Source: Flavobacterium aquariorum
Lineage (GTDB): Bacteria > Bacteroidota > Bacteroidia > Flavobacteriales > Flavobacteriaceae
Direction of reading: 5' to 3'
DNA length: 64,000 nucleotides
Assembly (NCBI RefSeq): GCF_003254745.1
Contig: NZ_QKXH01000003.1
Coordinates: 248,001 to 312,000, forward strand
Shown here: positions 16,336 through 25,994 of the stretch, in pieces
How the letters are laid out: each line of letters begins with the position of its first letter
Position numbering within the stretch: the first letter of the stretch is position 1
The notes under the pieces: generated by a model
Database searches by the model: none
Seen by the model: only the letters and a program-made list of their open reading frames with translations
What the model was told of the DNA's origin: nothing
Translations under genes and position numbers: made by a program

Positions 16336-17901
16336 TTAAGAACTGCAGCTTAACATGGAACAACCTACTTTATCTCTGGCCCAATCAGGTCTTTTTGCAA
16401 ACCATTTTTGACTCTCTAGTTGTTCATCATAAGGCTTTTTAAGCAATTCAAACAGTTCATTCAGCAAAGAATAATCTCCTTTATCCGCAGCATCAATACT
16501 CAACTGCGCCATATAATTTCGCAATACATATTTGGGATTTACCAAATTCATAAAGAGTTTTCTTTCATCGTCGGTAAGCGTTTCTTGATTGATTCGCTTA
16601 ATATATTGTTGTAACCAAGTATGCCATTTATTCAGAATAGATTCGTTGAGATCTTTTTCATTATAAAAAGCTTCTTTGATTTTATCCAAAGTAGCTTCGA
16701 TTGAATCCTCTTTTTGAACACTACCAAGATTTCTAAAGAAAATCGTCATATCGGTTTCAACCACCTGAAGAAGCTCCGTCAAACCTTCAATTAAAACGGC
16801 ATCCTCGTCCTTGCTTATTTTGAGACCAAGCTTATTGCGCATCATATTCAAATATTCTCTTTGATAGCCACTACCAAAGCCATTCAAAATAGCTTCAAGC
16901 GGTTTGGCTTCATTAATTAAGGGATATAAAGCATTAGCTAATTGGTATAAATTCCACAAAGCAATATCGGGTTGATTGCCAAATCGGTATCTTTTATATT
17001 CTCTATCGGTTGTATTGGGAGTCCAATTCGGGTTGTAATCTTCCAACCATCCATACGGTCCATAATCAATCGTAATGCCGTGAATCGACATATTATCGGT
17101 ATTCATAACACCATGAACAAAACCTACTCGCTGCCATTGCACAATCATATCAAGAGTAGTCTGAGTTACCATTTTAAAAAAGTCTAAATATTTTTCGACA
17201 CCTTCACTTTTAATTTCCGAAAAATGGTGTTTGATGCTATAATCTGCTAATAATTGAAGTGTAGCGTGATCTTTTCTTGAAGCAAATAATTCAAAATTTC
17301 CAAAACGAATAAACGAAGGCGCCACTCTACAAACTATGGCTCCTTTTTCGTATGCAGGATTTCCATTATACAATACATCCCTTAAAACCTGGTCTCCAGA
17401 AAGCACTAGCGAAAGCGAGCGTGTTGTTGGAACTCCAAGATAATGCATGGCTTCGGCACACAAATGCTCTCTAATAGAAGAACGCAATACTGCAAATCCA
17501 TCAGCTGTTCGCGAATATGGTGTAGGGCCTGCTCCTTTTAATTGCACGGTATACAATTTATCATCATGCAGTACTTCGGTTAGATTAATCGCACGGCCAT
17601 CTCCCAACTGTCCTGCCCAATTCCCAAACTGATGCCCAGCATAAGCTAAAGCGTATGGTTTTGTTTTTGGATAAATGGCATTCCCAGAAAAAGTATTTAG
17701 AAAATCATCTGAAAGAATATCTTCTTGAGACAATCCTAAAGAATTGGCCACCTCAACCGAAGCATGGACCAAAGACGGATTTGAAGGCTTTTTTGGTTCT
17801 ACATAAGAAAAACAAGCTTGTTCAACCTGTCTCGGGATATTGATTTCACTTGGATCGGCAGGCAATTCGGAAGTGAAATTATTTTGTGTATGAAGTTTCA
17901 T
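16336..17901 (-). CDS. selO: SelO/YdiU family protein adenylyltransferase
   Basis: Pseudokinase-fold enzyme that transfers AMP from ATP to Ser/Thr/Tyr of target proteins. I start at ATG 17901 (521 residues), because the upstream GTG at 17967 only adds residues unlike the family. Visible motifs: YAGHQFGNWAGQLGDGRA (glycine-rich nucleotide loop), LKGAGPTPYSR with the key Lys, RVAPSFIRFGNFE, the catalytic-loop equivalent HGVMNTDNMS and the metal-binding DYGPYG. The C-terminus reads GCSMLSCSS: the usual SCSS tail plus an extra upstream Cys. Animal SelO has selenocysteine in this tail; I see only Cys codons and no selenocysteine signal. Redox or stress regulation is plausible. Confidence 0.92.
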   Translation of the reverse strand: MKLHTQNNFTSELPADPSEINIPRQVEQACFSYVEPKKPSNPSLVHASVEVANSLGLSQEDILSDDFLNTFSGNAIYPKTKPYALAYAGHQFGNWAGQLGDGRAINLTEVLHDDKLYTVQLKGAGPTPYSRTADGFAVLRSSIREHLCAEAMHYLGVPTTRSLSLVLSGDQVLRDVLYNGNPAYEKGAIVCRVAPSFIRFGNFELFASRKDHATLQLLADYSIKHHFSEIKSEGVEKYLDFFKMVTQTTLDMIVQWQRVGFVHGVMNTDNMSIHGITIDYGPYGWLEDYNPNWTPNTTDREYKRYRFGNQPDIALWNLYQLANALYPLINEAKPLEAILNGFGSGYQREYLNMMRNKLGLKISKDEDAVLIEGLTELLQVVETDMTIFFRNLGSVQKEDSIEATLDKIKEAFYNEKDLNESILNKWHTWLQQYIKRINQETLTDDERKLFMNLVNPKYVLRNYMAQLSIDAADKGDYSLLNELFELLKKPYDEQLESQKWFAKRPDWARDKVGCSMLSCSS

Positions 17902-17997
17902 TTGGCAACAGATATATAAACTAGCATAATTACAACTAGTACTGTAAAGGTATTCGATAATTTGCACTTAATTATTCGGTAATGATAATTTTATTTT

Positions 17998-18020
17998 ATA
18001 ACCAAAATCATTTTGGTTAT
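17998..18020. repeat. 10-bp palindrome upstream of selO
   Basis: ATAACCAAAA (17998-18007) and TTTTGGTTAT (18011-18020) form a perfect inverted repeat with a 3-nt spacer. It lies 97 bp upstream of the selO start and 14 bp from the sucC terminator hairpin. It could be an operator for a dimeric regulator or a second downstream hairpin of sucC. Confidence 0.45.
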
Positions 18021-18033
18021 AAATCTATAAAAC

Positions 18034-18064
18034 AAAAAAACCTGAGCTTTGACGCTCAGGTTTT
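18034..18064 (-). terminator. Intrinsic terminator of sucC
   Basis: CCTGAGC/GCTCAGG stem (18041-18047, 18054-18060) with a 6-nt loop. On the minus strand it is followed by seven T residues (plus-strand A-run 18034-18040). It lies about 30 bp after the sucC stop. Confidence 0.9.
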
Positions 18065-18093
18065 ATTATAAATATATAAAAAATCTCTACTAA

Positions 18094-19287
18094 TTAAGAA
18101 AGCGCCGCTTTAACTTGGTCTGCAGCCTCTTGGAATTCAACAGCGGATAAAATTGGCATTCCAGAATTGTCAATTAATTCTTTTGCAATAGCAGCATTTG
18201 TACCTTGCAAACGAACAATAATTGGCACTTTTATTGCATCACCCATGTTTTTATAAGCATCAACAACTCCTTGTGCCACACGGTCACAACGAACGATTCC
18301 ACCAAAAATATTAATCAAAATTGCTTTTACGTTTACATCTTTCAAGATAATACGGAAAGCAGTTTCAACACGTTTTGCATCAGCAGTTCCACCTACATCA
18401 AGGAAATTTGCAGGCTCAAAACCAGCGTACTTAATTAAATCCATGGTTGCCATTGCAAGACCAGCACCGTTTACCATGCATCCAACTGTACCGTCAAGAT
18501 CTACATAGTTCAATCCCACTTCTTTCGCTTCAACCTCGATTGGATTTTCCTCACGAACGTCACGCATATCAGCATATTTCTTTTGTCTGTATAAAGCATT
18601 ATCATCGATATTTACTTTAGCATCTACAGCTAAAATTTTATCATCCGAAGTTTTTAATACTGGGTTAATTTCAAACATAGAAGCATCAGAACCAATGTAA
18701 GCATTGTACAATGAATCGATGAATTTAACCATTTCTTTGAATGCATTTCCAGAAAGACCTAAGTTAAAAGCAATTCTTCTTGCTTGAAAACCTTGCAATC
18801 CAACAGCAGGATCAATTTCTTCTGTGAAAATTAAGTGTGGAGTATGTTCTGCCACTTCTTCGATATCCATTCCACCTTCAGTAGAATACATGATCATATT
18901 ACGTCCTGTAGCTCTATTCAAAAGAACAGAAACATAAAACTCAGAAGTTTCACTTTCACCTGGATAATAAACATCCTCAGCGATTAAAACTTTGTGCACT
19001 TTTTTTCCTTCAGCAGAAGTTTGAGGTGTGATTAATTGCATTCCGATTATTTCTTCTGCAATTCCTTCTACTTTGTCAATTCCTTTGGCAAGCTTTACTC
19101 CACCACCTTTTCCACGACCACCTGCGTGTATTTGGGCTTTTACAACATACCAACTTGTACCAGTTTCGGTAGTTAATTGTTTTGCGGCAGCTACAGCTTC
19201 TACTGGACTATTGGCTACAATTCCGCGTTGAATGCGAACTCCATAGCTAGCTAAAATTTCTTTTCCTTGATATTCGTGTATGTTCAT
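18094..19287 (-). CDS. sucC: Succinyl-CoA synthetase beta subunit (ADP-forming)
   Basis: Nucleotide-binding subunit of the TCA enzyme converting succinyl-CoA plus ADP (or GDP) to succinate, CoA and ATP. The N-terminus MNIHEYQGKEILASYGV is diagnostic. An ATP-grasp domain follows (VVKAQIHAGGRGKGGGVKLA; ADP-binding; metal-binding FEINPVL and VDAKVNIDDNA), then the CoA-ligase domain with GCMVNGAGLAMATMD and IFGGIVRCD. 397 residues is standard. The alpha subunit gene sucD is not next to it, so in this organism sucC and sucD are separated, as is usual in Flavobacteriia. A TATTTTTG box upstream and a strong terminator downstream mark it as a single-gene unit. Confidence 0.97.
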   Translation of the reverse strand: MNIHEYQGKEILASYGVRIQRGIVANSPVEAVAAAKQLTTETGTSWYVVKAQIHAGGRGKGGGVKLAKGIDKVEGIAEEIIGMQLITPQTSAEGKKVHKVLIAEDVYYPGESETSEFYVSVLLNRATGRNMIMYSTEGGMDIEEVAEHTPHLIFTEEIDPAVGLQGFQARRIAFNLGLSGNAFKEMVKFIDSLYNAYIGSDASMFEINPVLKTSDDKILAVDAKVNIDDNALYRQKKYADMRDVREENPIEVEAKEVGLNYVDLDGTVGCMVNGAGLAMATMDLIKYAGFEPANFLDVGGTADAKRVETAFRIILKDVNVKAILINIFGGIVRCDRVAQGVVDAYKNMGDAIKVPIIVRLQGTNAAIAKELIDNSGMPILSAVEFQEAADQVKAALS

Positions 19288-19336
19288 AATATAGAATTTG
19301 TCTGGATTCTGAATCTATTTCAGAATAAAAGTGGCA

Positions 19337-19344
19337 CAAAAATA
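19337..19344 (-). promoter_or_regulatory. -7 box TATTTTTG for sucC
   Basis: On the minus strand TATTTTTG lies about 50 bp upstream of the sucC start and fits TAnnTTTG. A matching -33 TTG is not obvious. Confidence 0.45.
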
Positions 19345-19667
19345 GCAAAATTTAATTTAATTGAAATTTTTTTTAATTATAATAACATATAAATATAAAA
19401 AATAGCGAATCTTTTATCTCAATCGTTATAGTGTAAAAAATTTAAATATTCTCAGCATTTTTGTTAAAATAATTATCCACAAAAAGTATAATCCTATATT
19501 TATTACAAAAATCAAGAGTTTTTAAAATTTATAAAAATATTTTTTGATGATATATCAATTCAGAAAGCAAAATTCAGCATTATTATCAAATATTCATACC
19601 TTTTTTAATTTTATAACAAAAATAGAACCTAAACACTGTATTCACTAGTTATATGTTATGAAATCTT
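19345..19667. other. AT-rich divergent intergenic region between sucC and gltB
   Basis: This stretch is very rich in A and T with many short A and T runs. Apart from the promoter boxes at its two borders I find no ORF, strong hairpin or RNA-like structure. It probably just holds the regulatory DNA of two divergent central-metabolism genes. Confidence 0.5.
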
Positions 19668-19675
19668 TAATTTTG
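19668..19675 (+). promoter_or_regulatory. -7 box TAATTTTG for gltB
   Basis: Fits TAnnTTTG and ends 18 bp before the gltB ATG, implying a leader of roughly ten bases. No TTG at the expected -33 distance. Confidence 0.45.
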
Positions 19676-19693
19676 TAAAAAAAAATATCAAGC

Positions 19694-22600
19694 ATGAGAG
19701 TTAAAGAACAAGGCCTTTATTTACCCGAATTTGAACACGACAACTGTGGCGCAGGATTTATATGTAATTTGAACGGAATTAAGTCTAATGATATTATTCA
19801 TAAAGCGCTAGATATCCTTATAAAGTTAGAACATCGTGGAGCTGTAAGCTCTGATGGAAGAACTGGAGATGGTGCTGGAATCTTATTTGATATCCCACAC
19901 GCATTCTTTAAGAAAGTTTGTGATTTTGAAATCCCGGAAGTTAGAGAATATGCAGTAGGGATGGTTTTCATGCCTAAAAGCCCAAACCAAGTGGCATTTT
20001 GTAAAACCACTTTCGAAGACGCTATAAAAGATCAAAATCTATCTATATTAGGATGGAGAGATGTTCCTGTTGATGTTTCCAATTTAGGACAGATTGCCGC
20101 AGAAAAAGAACCAACCGTTAAACAAGTATTTGTTGGTAAAAACGGTCTAGATATCACAGAACAACAATTCAACGCCAAATTATTTTTGGCCAGAAAAATT
20201 GCTGAACACACAATACGTAATTCAAGAACTTCGGAAAGTCACATGTTTTACTTTTCAAGTTGTTCTACTACTACTATTATATATAAAGGTTTATTGATGC
20301 CGGAAGACATCAGCAGATACTACACTGACTTATTAGATAGCGACTTAGTGACCCGTTTAGCTTTGGTTCACCAACGTTTCTCTACAAACACTTTCCCTTC
20401 TTGGGATTTGGCACAACCATTTAGATACATGTGTCACAATGGAGAAATCAATACTTTGAGAGGAAACGTAAGCAGAATGCGTGCTCGTGAAGAATTGATG
20501 AAAAGTGATGTTTTTGGAGAAGATCTAAAAAAATTATTCCCAATAATCTTGGAAGGAAAATCAGATTCAGCTTCGATGGATATGGTTGTTGAGTTGTTAT
20601 TAATGACTGGACGTTCTTTACCGGAAGTTATGATGATGGTCGTTCCTGAAGCATGGGAAAAACACAAAACCATGTCGGATGAAAAGAAAGCATTCTACGA
20701 ATACAATGCTTGTATCATGGAGCCATGGGATGGTCCAGCGTCTATTCCATTTACAGACGGAAACGTAATTGGAGCGTTATTGGATAGAAATGGATTGCGT
20801 CCTTCTCGTTATACATTAACAAAAAGTGGATTTGTAATCATGTCATCAGAGATTGGTGTTCTTGACATAAAACCAGAAGATGTGGTACAACACGGAAGAT
20901 TGGAACCAGGAAAAATGTTCCTTGTTGACATGAACGAAGGTCGTATTATAGAGGACGAAGAAATCAAGCATTCAGTAGTGACTAAACGTCCTTATAGAGA
21001 ATGGTTAGATAAAAATTTATTGCAATTGGCTAAAATTCCTTATACGAACAATCCAATTCCAACTGAAAAAATAGATTTTGAAACAAGACAACGTCTTTTT
21101 GGTTACACAATTGAGGATTTAAAAACGATTATTAATCCAATGGGTGCCCAAGGTAATGAAGCATTGAGTTCTATGGGTAATGACACCCCTCTTGCAGTAT
21201 TATCAGATCAACCTCAATTATTATACAACTATTTCAAGCAATTATTTGCACAAGTAACCAATCCTCCGCTGGATGGTATTCGTGAAGAAATAATTACTGA
21301 CACAAGTTTGGCAATTGGTGGGGATTACAACATCTTTGACATTACCGATATTCACTGTAAAAAAATTAAAATTCAAAATCCTGTGATCTCTAATGAGGAT
21401 TTGGATAAAATAAGAAGCATTGACCATTCCGATTTCAAATCAGTTACCATTTCTACTTTATACAAAATAGAAAAAGGAGTAAATGGTATGGAGCGTGCTT
21501 TAGAAAAATGTGTACAAGCTACTTTCAAAGCGGTTTCCGAAGGATGCAATATTGTTATCTTATCTGACAGAGGCGTAAGCAAAGAATTAGCACCAATTCC
21601 AATGTTATTGGCTACTTCTTATATTCACCACTCTCTGAACATTCTAAAAGTTCGTTCTAAGTTTGGTATTATAATCGAATCTGCTGAACCACGTGAACCA
21701 CATCATTTTGCTTTATTATTTGGATACGGTGCCAGCGCCATCAATCCTTATATGGTAAATGAAATTCTTCATGACCAAGTAAACCAAGGATTTATTACAG
21801 GAGTAAAAGCAGATTATGCAATTACAAACTATAATAAAGCGATTGCAAAAGGTATTTTAAAAATCATGAATAAAATTGGTATCTCTACTTTACATTCCTA
21901 TAGAGCTGCTCAAATTTTTGAAATTTTAGGTTTAAACAAAACATTCACTTCTAAATATTTTCCTTACACTCCTTCCAGAATTGAAGGTATTGGACTTATG
22001 GAAATTGAAAGAGAAGTTAAGAAAAGATACCAAAATGCATTTCCAAAAGCAGAAATTGCAAATCTGCTGCCATTAGAAATCGGAGGTATTTACAGATGGA
22101 GAAGAAACGGTGAAAAACACATGTTTAATCCAACTACTATTTCTAAACTACAACAAGCTGTTCGATTGAATAGCCCAGAAAGTTATAAAGAATACTCTAA
22201 GATGGTAAATGATCAAAGTGAAAACTTGATGACCATAAGAGGTTTATTTGAATTCAACAATCTTGATCCTATCTCTATTGACGAAGTAGAACCTTGGACT
22301 GAAATTGTAAAAAAATTCAAAACTGGTGCAATGTCTTATGGATCCATTAGCCAAGAAGCGCATGAGAATCTAGCGATTGCCATGAACAGAATTGGTGGAA
22401 AAAGTAATTCAGGTGAAGGTGGAGAAAATGCCAAACGTTTCCAAAAAGAAATGAATGGAGACTCTAAAAACAGTGCCATCAAACAAGTTGCTTCTGGAAG
22501 ATTTGGAGTTTCGATAAATTATTTGACAAATGCTCAAGAGATTCAAATCAAAATGGCTCAAGGTGCAAAACCTGGGGAAGGTGGACAATTACCAGGTGAA

Positions 22601-24211
22601 AAAGTAGTGCCTTGGATTGCCGAAACAAGAAACTCTACTCCTTATGTAGGTCTTATTTCTCCTCCTCCACACCACGATATTTATTCTATTGAAGATTTAT
22701 CTCAATTGATATTTGATTTAAAAAATGCCAATCGTGAAGCGAGAGTAAACGTTAAGTTGGTTGCTGAAGTTGGGGTTGGAACAATCGCTGCAGGTGTTGC
22801 CAAAGCAAAAGCCGATGTTATCTTGATTTCAGGATATGACGGAGGAACTGGTGCTGCTCCATTGACATCATTGCAACACACAGGTATTCCATGGGAACTT
22901 GGTCTTGCCGAAGCGCAACAAACTTTAATCTTGAATGATTTAAGAAGCCGTGTGGTTTTAGAATGTGATGGTCAATTAAAAACAGGACGTGACGTTGCTA
23001 TCGCAGCTTTACTTGGAGCAGAAGAATTTGGATTTGCAACTGCCCCTCTTGTAGCCTCTGGTTGTATAATGATGAGAGCTTGTCACTTGAATACTTGCCC
23101 TGTAGGTATTGCAACACAAGATCCAGAATTGAGAAAAAATTTCAAAGGAACACCTGAGCACGTTATTAACTTCATGTATTTTATTGCCGAAGAGTTAAGA
23201 GAAATCATGGCTCAACTTGGTTTTAGAACATTGAAAGAAATGGTTGGACAATCTCAAAAATTGAATGTCAATAAAGCTATTAAGCATTATAAAGCAAATG
23301 GATTGGATTTATCTACCATTCTTTATAAACCAGAAAAAGCAAAAACAGTTCCAAACCATAATACTACTACACAAGATCACGCATTAGAAAATGTTCTTGA
23401 CTTTGATATCATTAAAGCAGCAATTCCTTCAATCTATAGAAAAGAAAGAACCAGAGTTACGTTTGACATCAAAAATACTGACCGTTCAGTAGGTGCGATT
23501 TTAAGTAATGAAATTTCAAAAATATATGGTGCTCAAGGATTGCCGGAAGATACTATTCTTGTTGACTTTACAGGTTCTGCTGGACAAAGTTTTGGAGCAT
23601 TTGCCACTAATGGTTTATCATTCAAAATACACGGAAACTGTAATGATTATTTAGGAAAAGGTCTATCTGGAGGAAAATTAATTATAAAAGTCCCTCCTAC
23701 AGCTACTTTCAAACCTGAAGACAACATCATAATTGGTAACGTGGCACTTTATGGTGCAATTACTGGAGAAGCCTATATTAATGGTATGGCTGGAGAACGT
23801 TTTGCCGTTCGAAATTCTGGAGCAACGGCAGTTGTTGAAGGAATTGGAGATCATGGTTGTGAATACATGACTGGTGGAACAGTAGTTGTCCTTGGAAAAA
23901 CAGGTAGAAACTTCGCTGCAGGTATGAGCGGTGGTGTTGCTTATGTTTATGATGACAAAAAGAAATTTGAAAATGGATTGTGCAATATGGAAATGGTTGC
24001 CTTAGAAACATTAGAAGAAGAAGATTTAGCCAAATTAAGACGCCTAATCAGAAATCATTCGATGTATACCAATAGCCCTTTAGCGAAACGTCTTTTAGGA
24101 GATTGGGAAAACGAAAGCAAACATTTCATTAAAGTGATGCCAACAGATTACAAAAAAGCATTACAAAGATTGGCAGAAGAAAAGCAAATTCAAGAATTAA
24201 TAGCACAATAG
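19694..24211 (+). CDS. gltB: Glutamate synthase large (alpha) subunit
   Basis: Makes glutamate from glutamine and 2-oxoglutarate with the small subunit next door. The class II amidotransferase nucleophile should be Cys18 (HDNCGAGFICN), exposed after removal of a short propeptide. The central domain is followed by the FMN/2-oxoglutarate-binding barrel (KTGAMSYGSISQEAHENLA, GGKSNSGEGGE, PGEGGQLPGEKV, SGYDGGTGAAPLTS). The 3Fe-4S ligands lie in ACHLNTCPVGIATQ, and a C-terminal glycine-rich beta-helix (GXGXG) domain closes the protein. 1505 residues matches the bacterial NADPH-type alpha subunit. gltD begins 2 bp after the stop. Confidence 0.98.
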   Translation: MRVKEQGLYLPEFEHDNCGAGFICNLNGIKSNDIIHKALDILIKLEHRGAVSSDGRTGDGAGILFDIPHAFFKKVCDFEIPEVREYAVGMVFMPKSPNQVAFCKTTFEDAIKDQNLSILGWRDVPVDVSNLGQIAAEKEPTVKQVFVGKNGLDITEQQFNAKLFLARKIAEHTIRNSRTSESHMFYFSSCSTTTIIYKGLLMPEDISRYYTDLLDSDLVTRLALVHQRFSTNTFPSWDLAQPFRYMCHNGEINTLRGNVSRMRAREELMKSDVFGEDLKKLFPIILEGKSDSASMDMVVELLLMTGRSLPEVMMMVVPEAWEKHKTMSDEKKAFYEYNACIMEPWDGPASIPFTDGNVIGALLDRNGLRPSRYTLTKSGFVIMSSEIGVLDIKPEDVVQHGRLEPGKMFLVDMNEGRIIEDEEIKHSVVTKRPYREWLDKNLLQLAKIPYTNNPIPTEKIDFETRQRLFGYTIEDLKTIINPMGAQGNEALSSMGNDTPLAVLSDQPQLLYNYFKQLFAQVTNPPLDGIREEIITDTSLAIGGDYNIFDITDIHCKKIKIQNPVISNEDLDKIRSIDHSDFKSVTISTLYKIEKGVNGMERALEKCVQATFKAVSEGCNIVILSDRGVSKELAPIPMLLATSYIHHSLNILKVRSKFGIIIESAEPREPHHFALLFGYGASAINPYMVNEILHDQVNQGFITGVKADYAITNYNKAIAKGILKIMNKIGISTLHSYRAAQIFEILGLNKTFTSKYFPYTPSRIEGIGLMEIEREVKKRYQNAFPKAEIANLLPLEIGGIYRWRRNGEKHMFNPTTISKLQQAVRLNSPESYKEYSKMVNDQSENLMTIRGLFEFNNLDPISIDEVEPWTEIVKKFKTGAMSYGSISQEAHENLAIAMNRIGGKSNSGEGGENAKRFQKEMNGDSKNSAIKQVASGRFGVSINYLTNAQEIQIKMAQGAKPGEGGQLPGEKVVPWIAETRNSTPYVGLISPPPHHDIYSIEDLSQLIFDLKNANREARVNVKLVAEVGVGTIAAGVAKAKADVILISGYDGGTGAAPLTSLQHTGIPWELGLAEAQQTLILNDLRSRVVLECDGQLKTGRDVAIAALLGAEEFGFATAPLVASGCIMMRACHLNTCPVGIATQDPELRKNFKGTPEHVINFMYFIAEELREIMAQLGFRTLKEMVGQSQKLNVNKAIKHYKANGLDLSTILYKPEKAKTVPNHNTTTQDHALENVLDFDIIKAAIPSIYRKERTRVTFDIKNTDRSVGAILSNEISKIYGAQGLPEDTILVDFTGSAGQSFGAFATNGLSFKIHGNCNDYLGKGLSGGKLIIKVPPTATFKPEDNIIIGNVALYGAITGEAYINGMAGERFAVRNSGATAVVEGIGDHGCEYMTGGTVVVLGKTGRNFAAGMSGGVAYVYDDKKKFENGLCNMEMVALETLEEEDLAKLRRLIRNHSMYTNSPLAKRLLGDWENESKHFIKVMPTDYKKALQRLAEEKQIQELIAQ

Positions 24212-24213
24212 TC

Positions 24214-25668
24214 ATGGGTAAAATAGGAGGATTTAAAGAATATAATAGAGCCGACGAAAGTAACGTTGCTGTTCAAGAAAGAGTAACAAATTATAATGAG
24301 TTTACAATTCCGTTAACAAAAGAAAAAATCAAAGAGCAAGGTTCCAGATGCATGGATTGTGGAATTCCTTTTTGTCACAGCTCCTGTCCATTAGGGAATT
24401 TAATTCCTGATTTTAATGACATGGTTCACCAAGAAGAATGGGAGAGTGCATTGCAGATTCTACAATCTACGAATAACTTCCCCGAATTCACAGGCCGTTT
24501 ATGTCCTGCTCCATGCGAAAAATCATGTGTACTAGGAATTATACAAGAACCGGTTGCGATCGAAAATATTGAAAAAAATATAATCGAAAGAGGTTTTGCC
24601 GAAGGTTGGATCAAACCACAAACACCAGAAAAAAGAACTGGAAAAACTGTTGCAGTCGTTGGATCTGGCCCAGCTGGATTGGCTGCTGCGCAACAATTGA
24701 ATCGTGCAGGTCATACCGTTACCGTTTTCGAAAGAGACAATGCAATAGGCGGTTTATTACGTTACGGAATTCCAAATTTCAAATTAGAAAAAGGAATTAT
24801 CGATAGACGTGTAAAAGTATTGGAAGCTGAAGGAATTGTTTTCAAAACAAATGTAAATGTAGGTGTAAACTTTAGTGTAGAAGAATTAGAAGCTTTTGAT
24901 TCAATCGTATTATGCGGTGGAGCGACCGAAAGAAGAGGTTTACCTACTAAAGGTGCCGATAGCAAAGGTGTTGTTCAAGCCATGGATTTCTTGACTCAAC
25001 AAACCAAAGTATTGTACGGAGAAAAAATTGAAGACCAAGTATTAGCTACCGGAAAAGATGTAATCGTTATCGGTGGTGGAGATACAGGATCAGATTGTGT
25101 TGGAACTTCAAATAGACACGGTGCAAAATCGGTGACAAATTTTGAAATCATGCCAAAACCTCCAGTAGGAAGAAGCGAAACTACACCATGGCCATTTTGG
25201 CCGTTGCAATTAAAAACATCTTCATCTCATGAAGAAGGATGCAACAGAAACTGGTTGATTAATACTAAAGAATTCCTTGCTAACGAAAAAGGTGAATTAG
25301 TTGGATTGAAAACCGTTGAAGTGGCTTGGAAAATGGTCCCGGGACAAAGACCTGAATTAATAGAAAAAGAAGGTTCCGAGAAAATTTGGCCTTGCGATTT
25401 GGCTTTGTTAGCCCTTGGATTTACAGGTCCGGAAAAAACATTAGCTGAACAATTAGGTATAGAAGTCGATATTAGAACTAACTATAAAGCAACCAACTAT
25501 CGAACTAATGTGCCACATATTTTCACAGCTGGTGATATGAGAAGAGGTCAGTCTTTAATTGTATGGGCCATCTCTGAAGGTCGTGAAGCAGCTAGAGAAG
25601 TTGATTTGTACTTAATGGGCTTTACCAATTTGCCAACAAAAGGTAATGGCGATTTACCCGCTTTATAA
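24214..25668 (+). CDS. gltD: Glutamate synthase small (beta) subunit
   Basis: Flavin subunit that takes electrons from NAD(P)H and passes them through Fe-S clusters to GltB. The N-terminal cluster cysteines appear in CMDCGIPFCHSSCPLGN and RLCPAPCEKSCVLG. The FAD-binding loop is VVGSGPAGLAAAQQL at about residue 148, and the NAD(P)-binding loop is VIGGGDTGSDCVG. The second FAD contact near the end is FTAGDMRRGQSLIVWAI. 484 residues is typical. It is translationally close to gltB (2 bp) and followed by a strong terminator, so gltBD is a two-gene operon. Confidence 0.97.
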   Translation: MGKIGGFKEYNRADESNVAVQERVTNYNEFTIPLTKEKIKEQGSRCMDCGIPFCHSSCPLGNLIPDFNDMVHQEEWESALQILQSTNNFPEFTGRLCPAPCEKSCVLGIIQEPVAIENIEKNIIERGFAEGWIKPQTPEKRTGKTVAVVGSGPAGLAAAQQLNRAGHTVTVFERDNAIGGLLRYGIPNFKLEKGIIDRRVKVLEAEGIVFKTNVNVGVNFSVEELEAFDSIVLCGGATERRGLPTKGADSKGVVQAMDFLTQQTKVLYGEKIEDQVLATGKDVIVIGGGDTGSDCVGTSNRHGAKSVTNFEIMPKPPVGRSETTPWPFWPLQLKTSSSHEEGCNRNWLINTKEFLANEKGELVGLKTVEVAWKMVPGQRPELIEKEGSEKIWPCDLALLALGFTGPEKTLAEQLGIEVDIRTNYKATNYRTNVPHIFTAGDMRRGQSLIVWAISEGREAAREVDLYLMGFTNLPTKGNGDLPAL

Positions 25669-25687
25669 GATTTGAAATAAAAATTAA

Positions 25688-25728
25688 AAATCCCTTGATA
25701 TCATTTTTGTCAAGGGATTTATTTTTTT
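25688..25728 (+). terminator. Intrinsic terminator of gltBD
   Basis: An 11-bp stem (25688-25698 with 25710-25720, core ATCCCTTGA/TCAAGGGAT) with an 11-nt loop, then seven T residues at 25722-25728. It starts 20 bp after gltD. Confidence 0.88.
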
Positions 25729-25938
25729 AAGATGACCAGAATTCAAACTTCGTTAAAAATTTAATTATTCAACAAAACAAACGTTAACTGAATACTGTTT
25801 TATCAATATAAAAACACATTTAATAAACTTCCGAAATAAATTTAGAATTTTAGAATAAAGTTAAAAAAATTCACAAACAAGAACTAATTGTTATAATTTA
25901 AACAATTTGTTATAATTTGTTAAATAACCACAAATTGT

Positions 25939-25969
25939 TTGGTCGTAATACCAAAGAATAATAAATTTG
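25939..25969 (+). promoter_or_regulatory. Bacteroidetes promoter for lysA
   Basis: TTG (25939-25941), 20 nt, then TAAATTTG (25962-25969): a good match to TTG-N19/20-TAnnTTTG. The lysA ATG follows 26 bp later. The remaining ~210 bp back to the gltD terminator is featureless AT-rich DNA. Confidence 0.65.
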
Positions 25970-25994
25970 TCAAAAAATAATAAGCAAGATCAAG

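Noticed and set aside
16336-17901. Selenocysteine codon in selO
   Set aside because: The tail uses only TGC/TGT-type Cys codons, ends at an ordinary stop, and I see no SECIS-like hairpin.
19345-19667. Possible small RNA or riboswitch between sucC and gltB
   Set aside because: No stable GC-containing stem or conserved motif could be seen; only promoter boxes at the borders.
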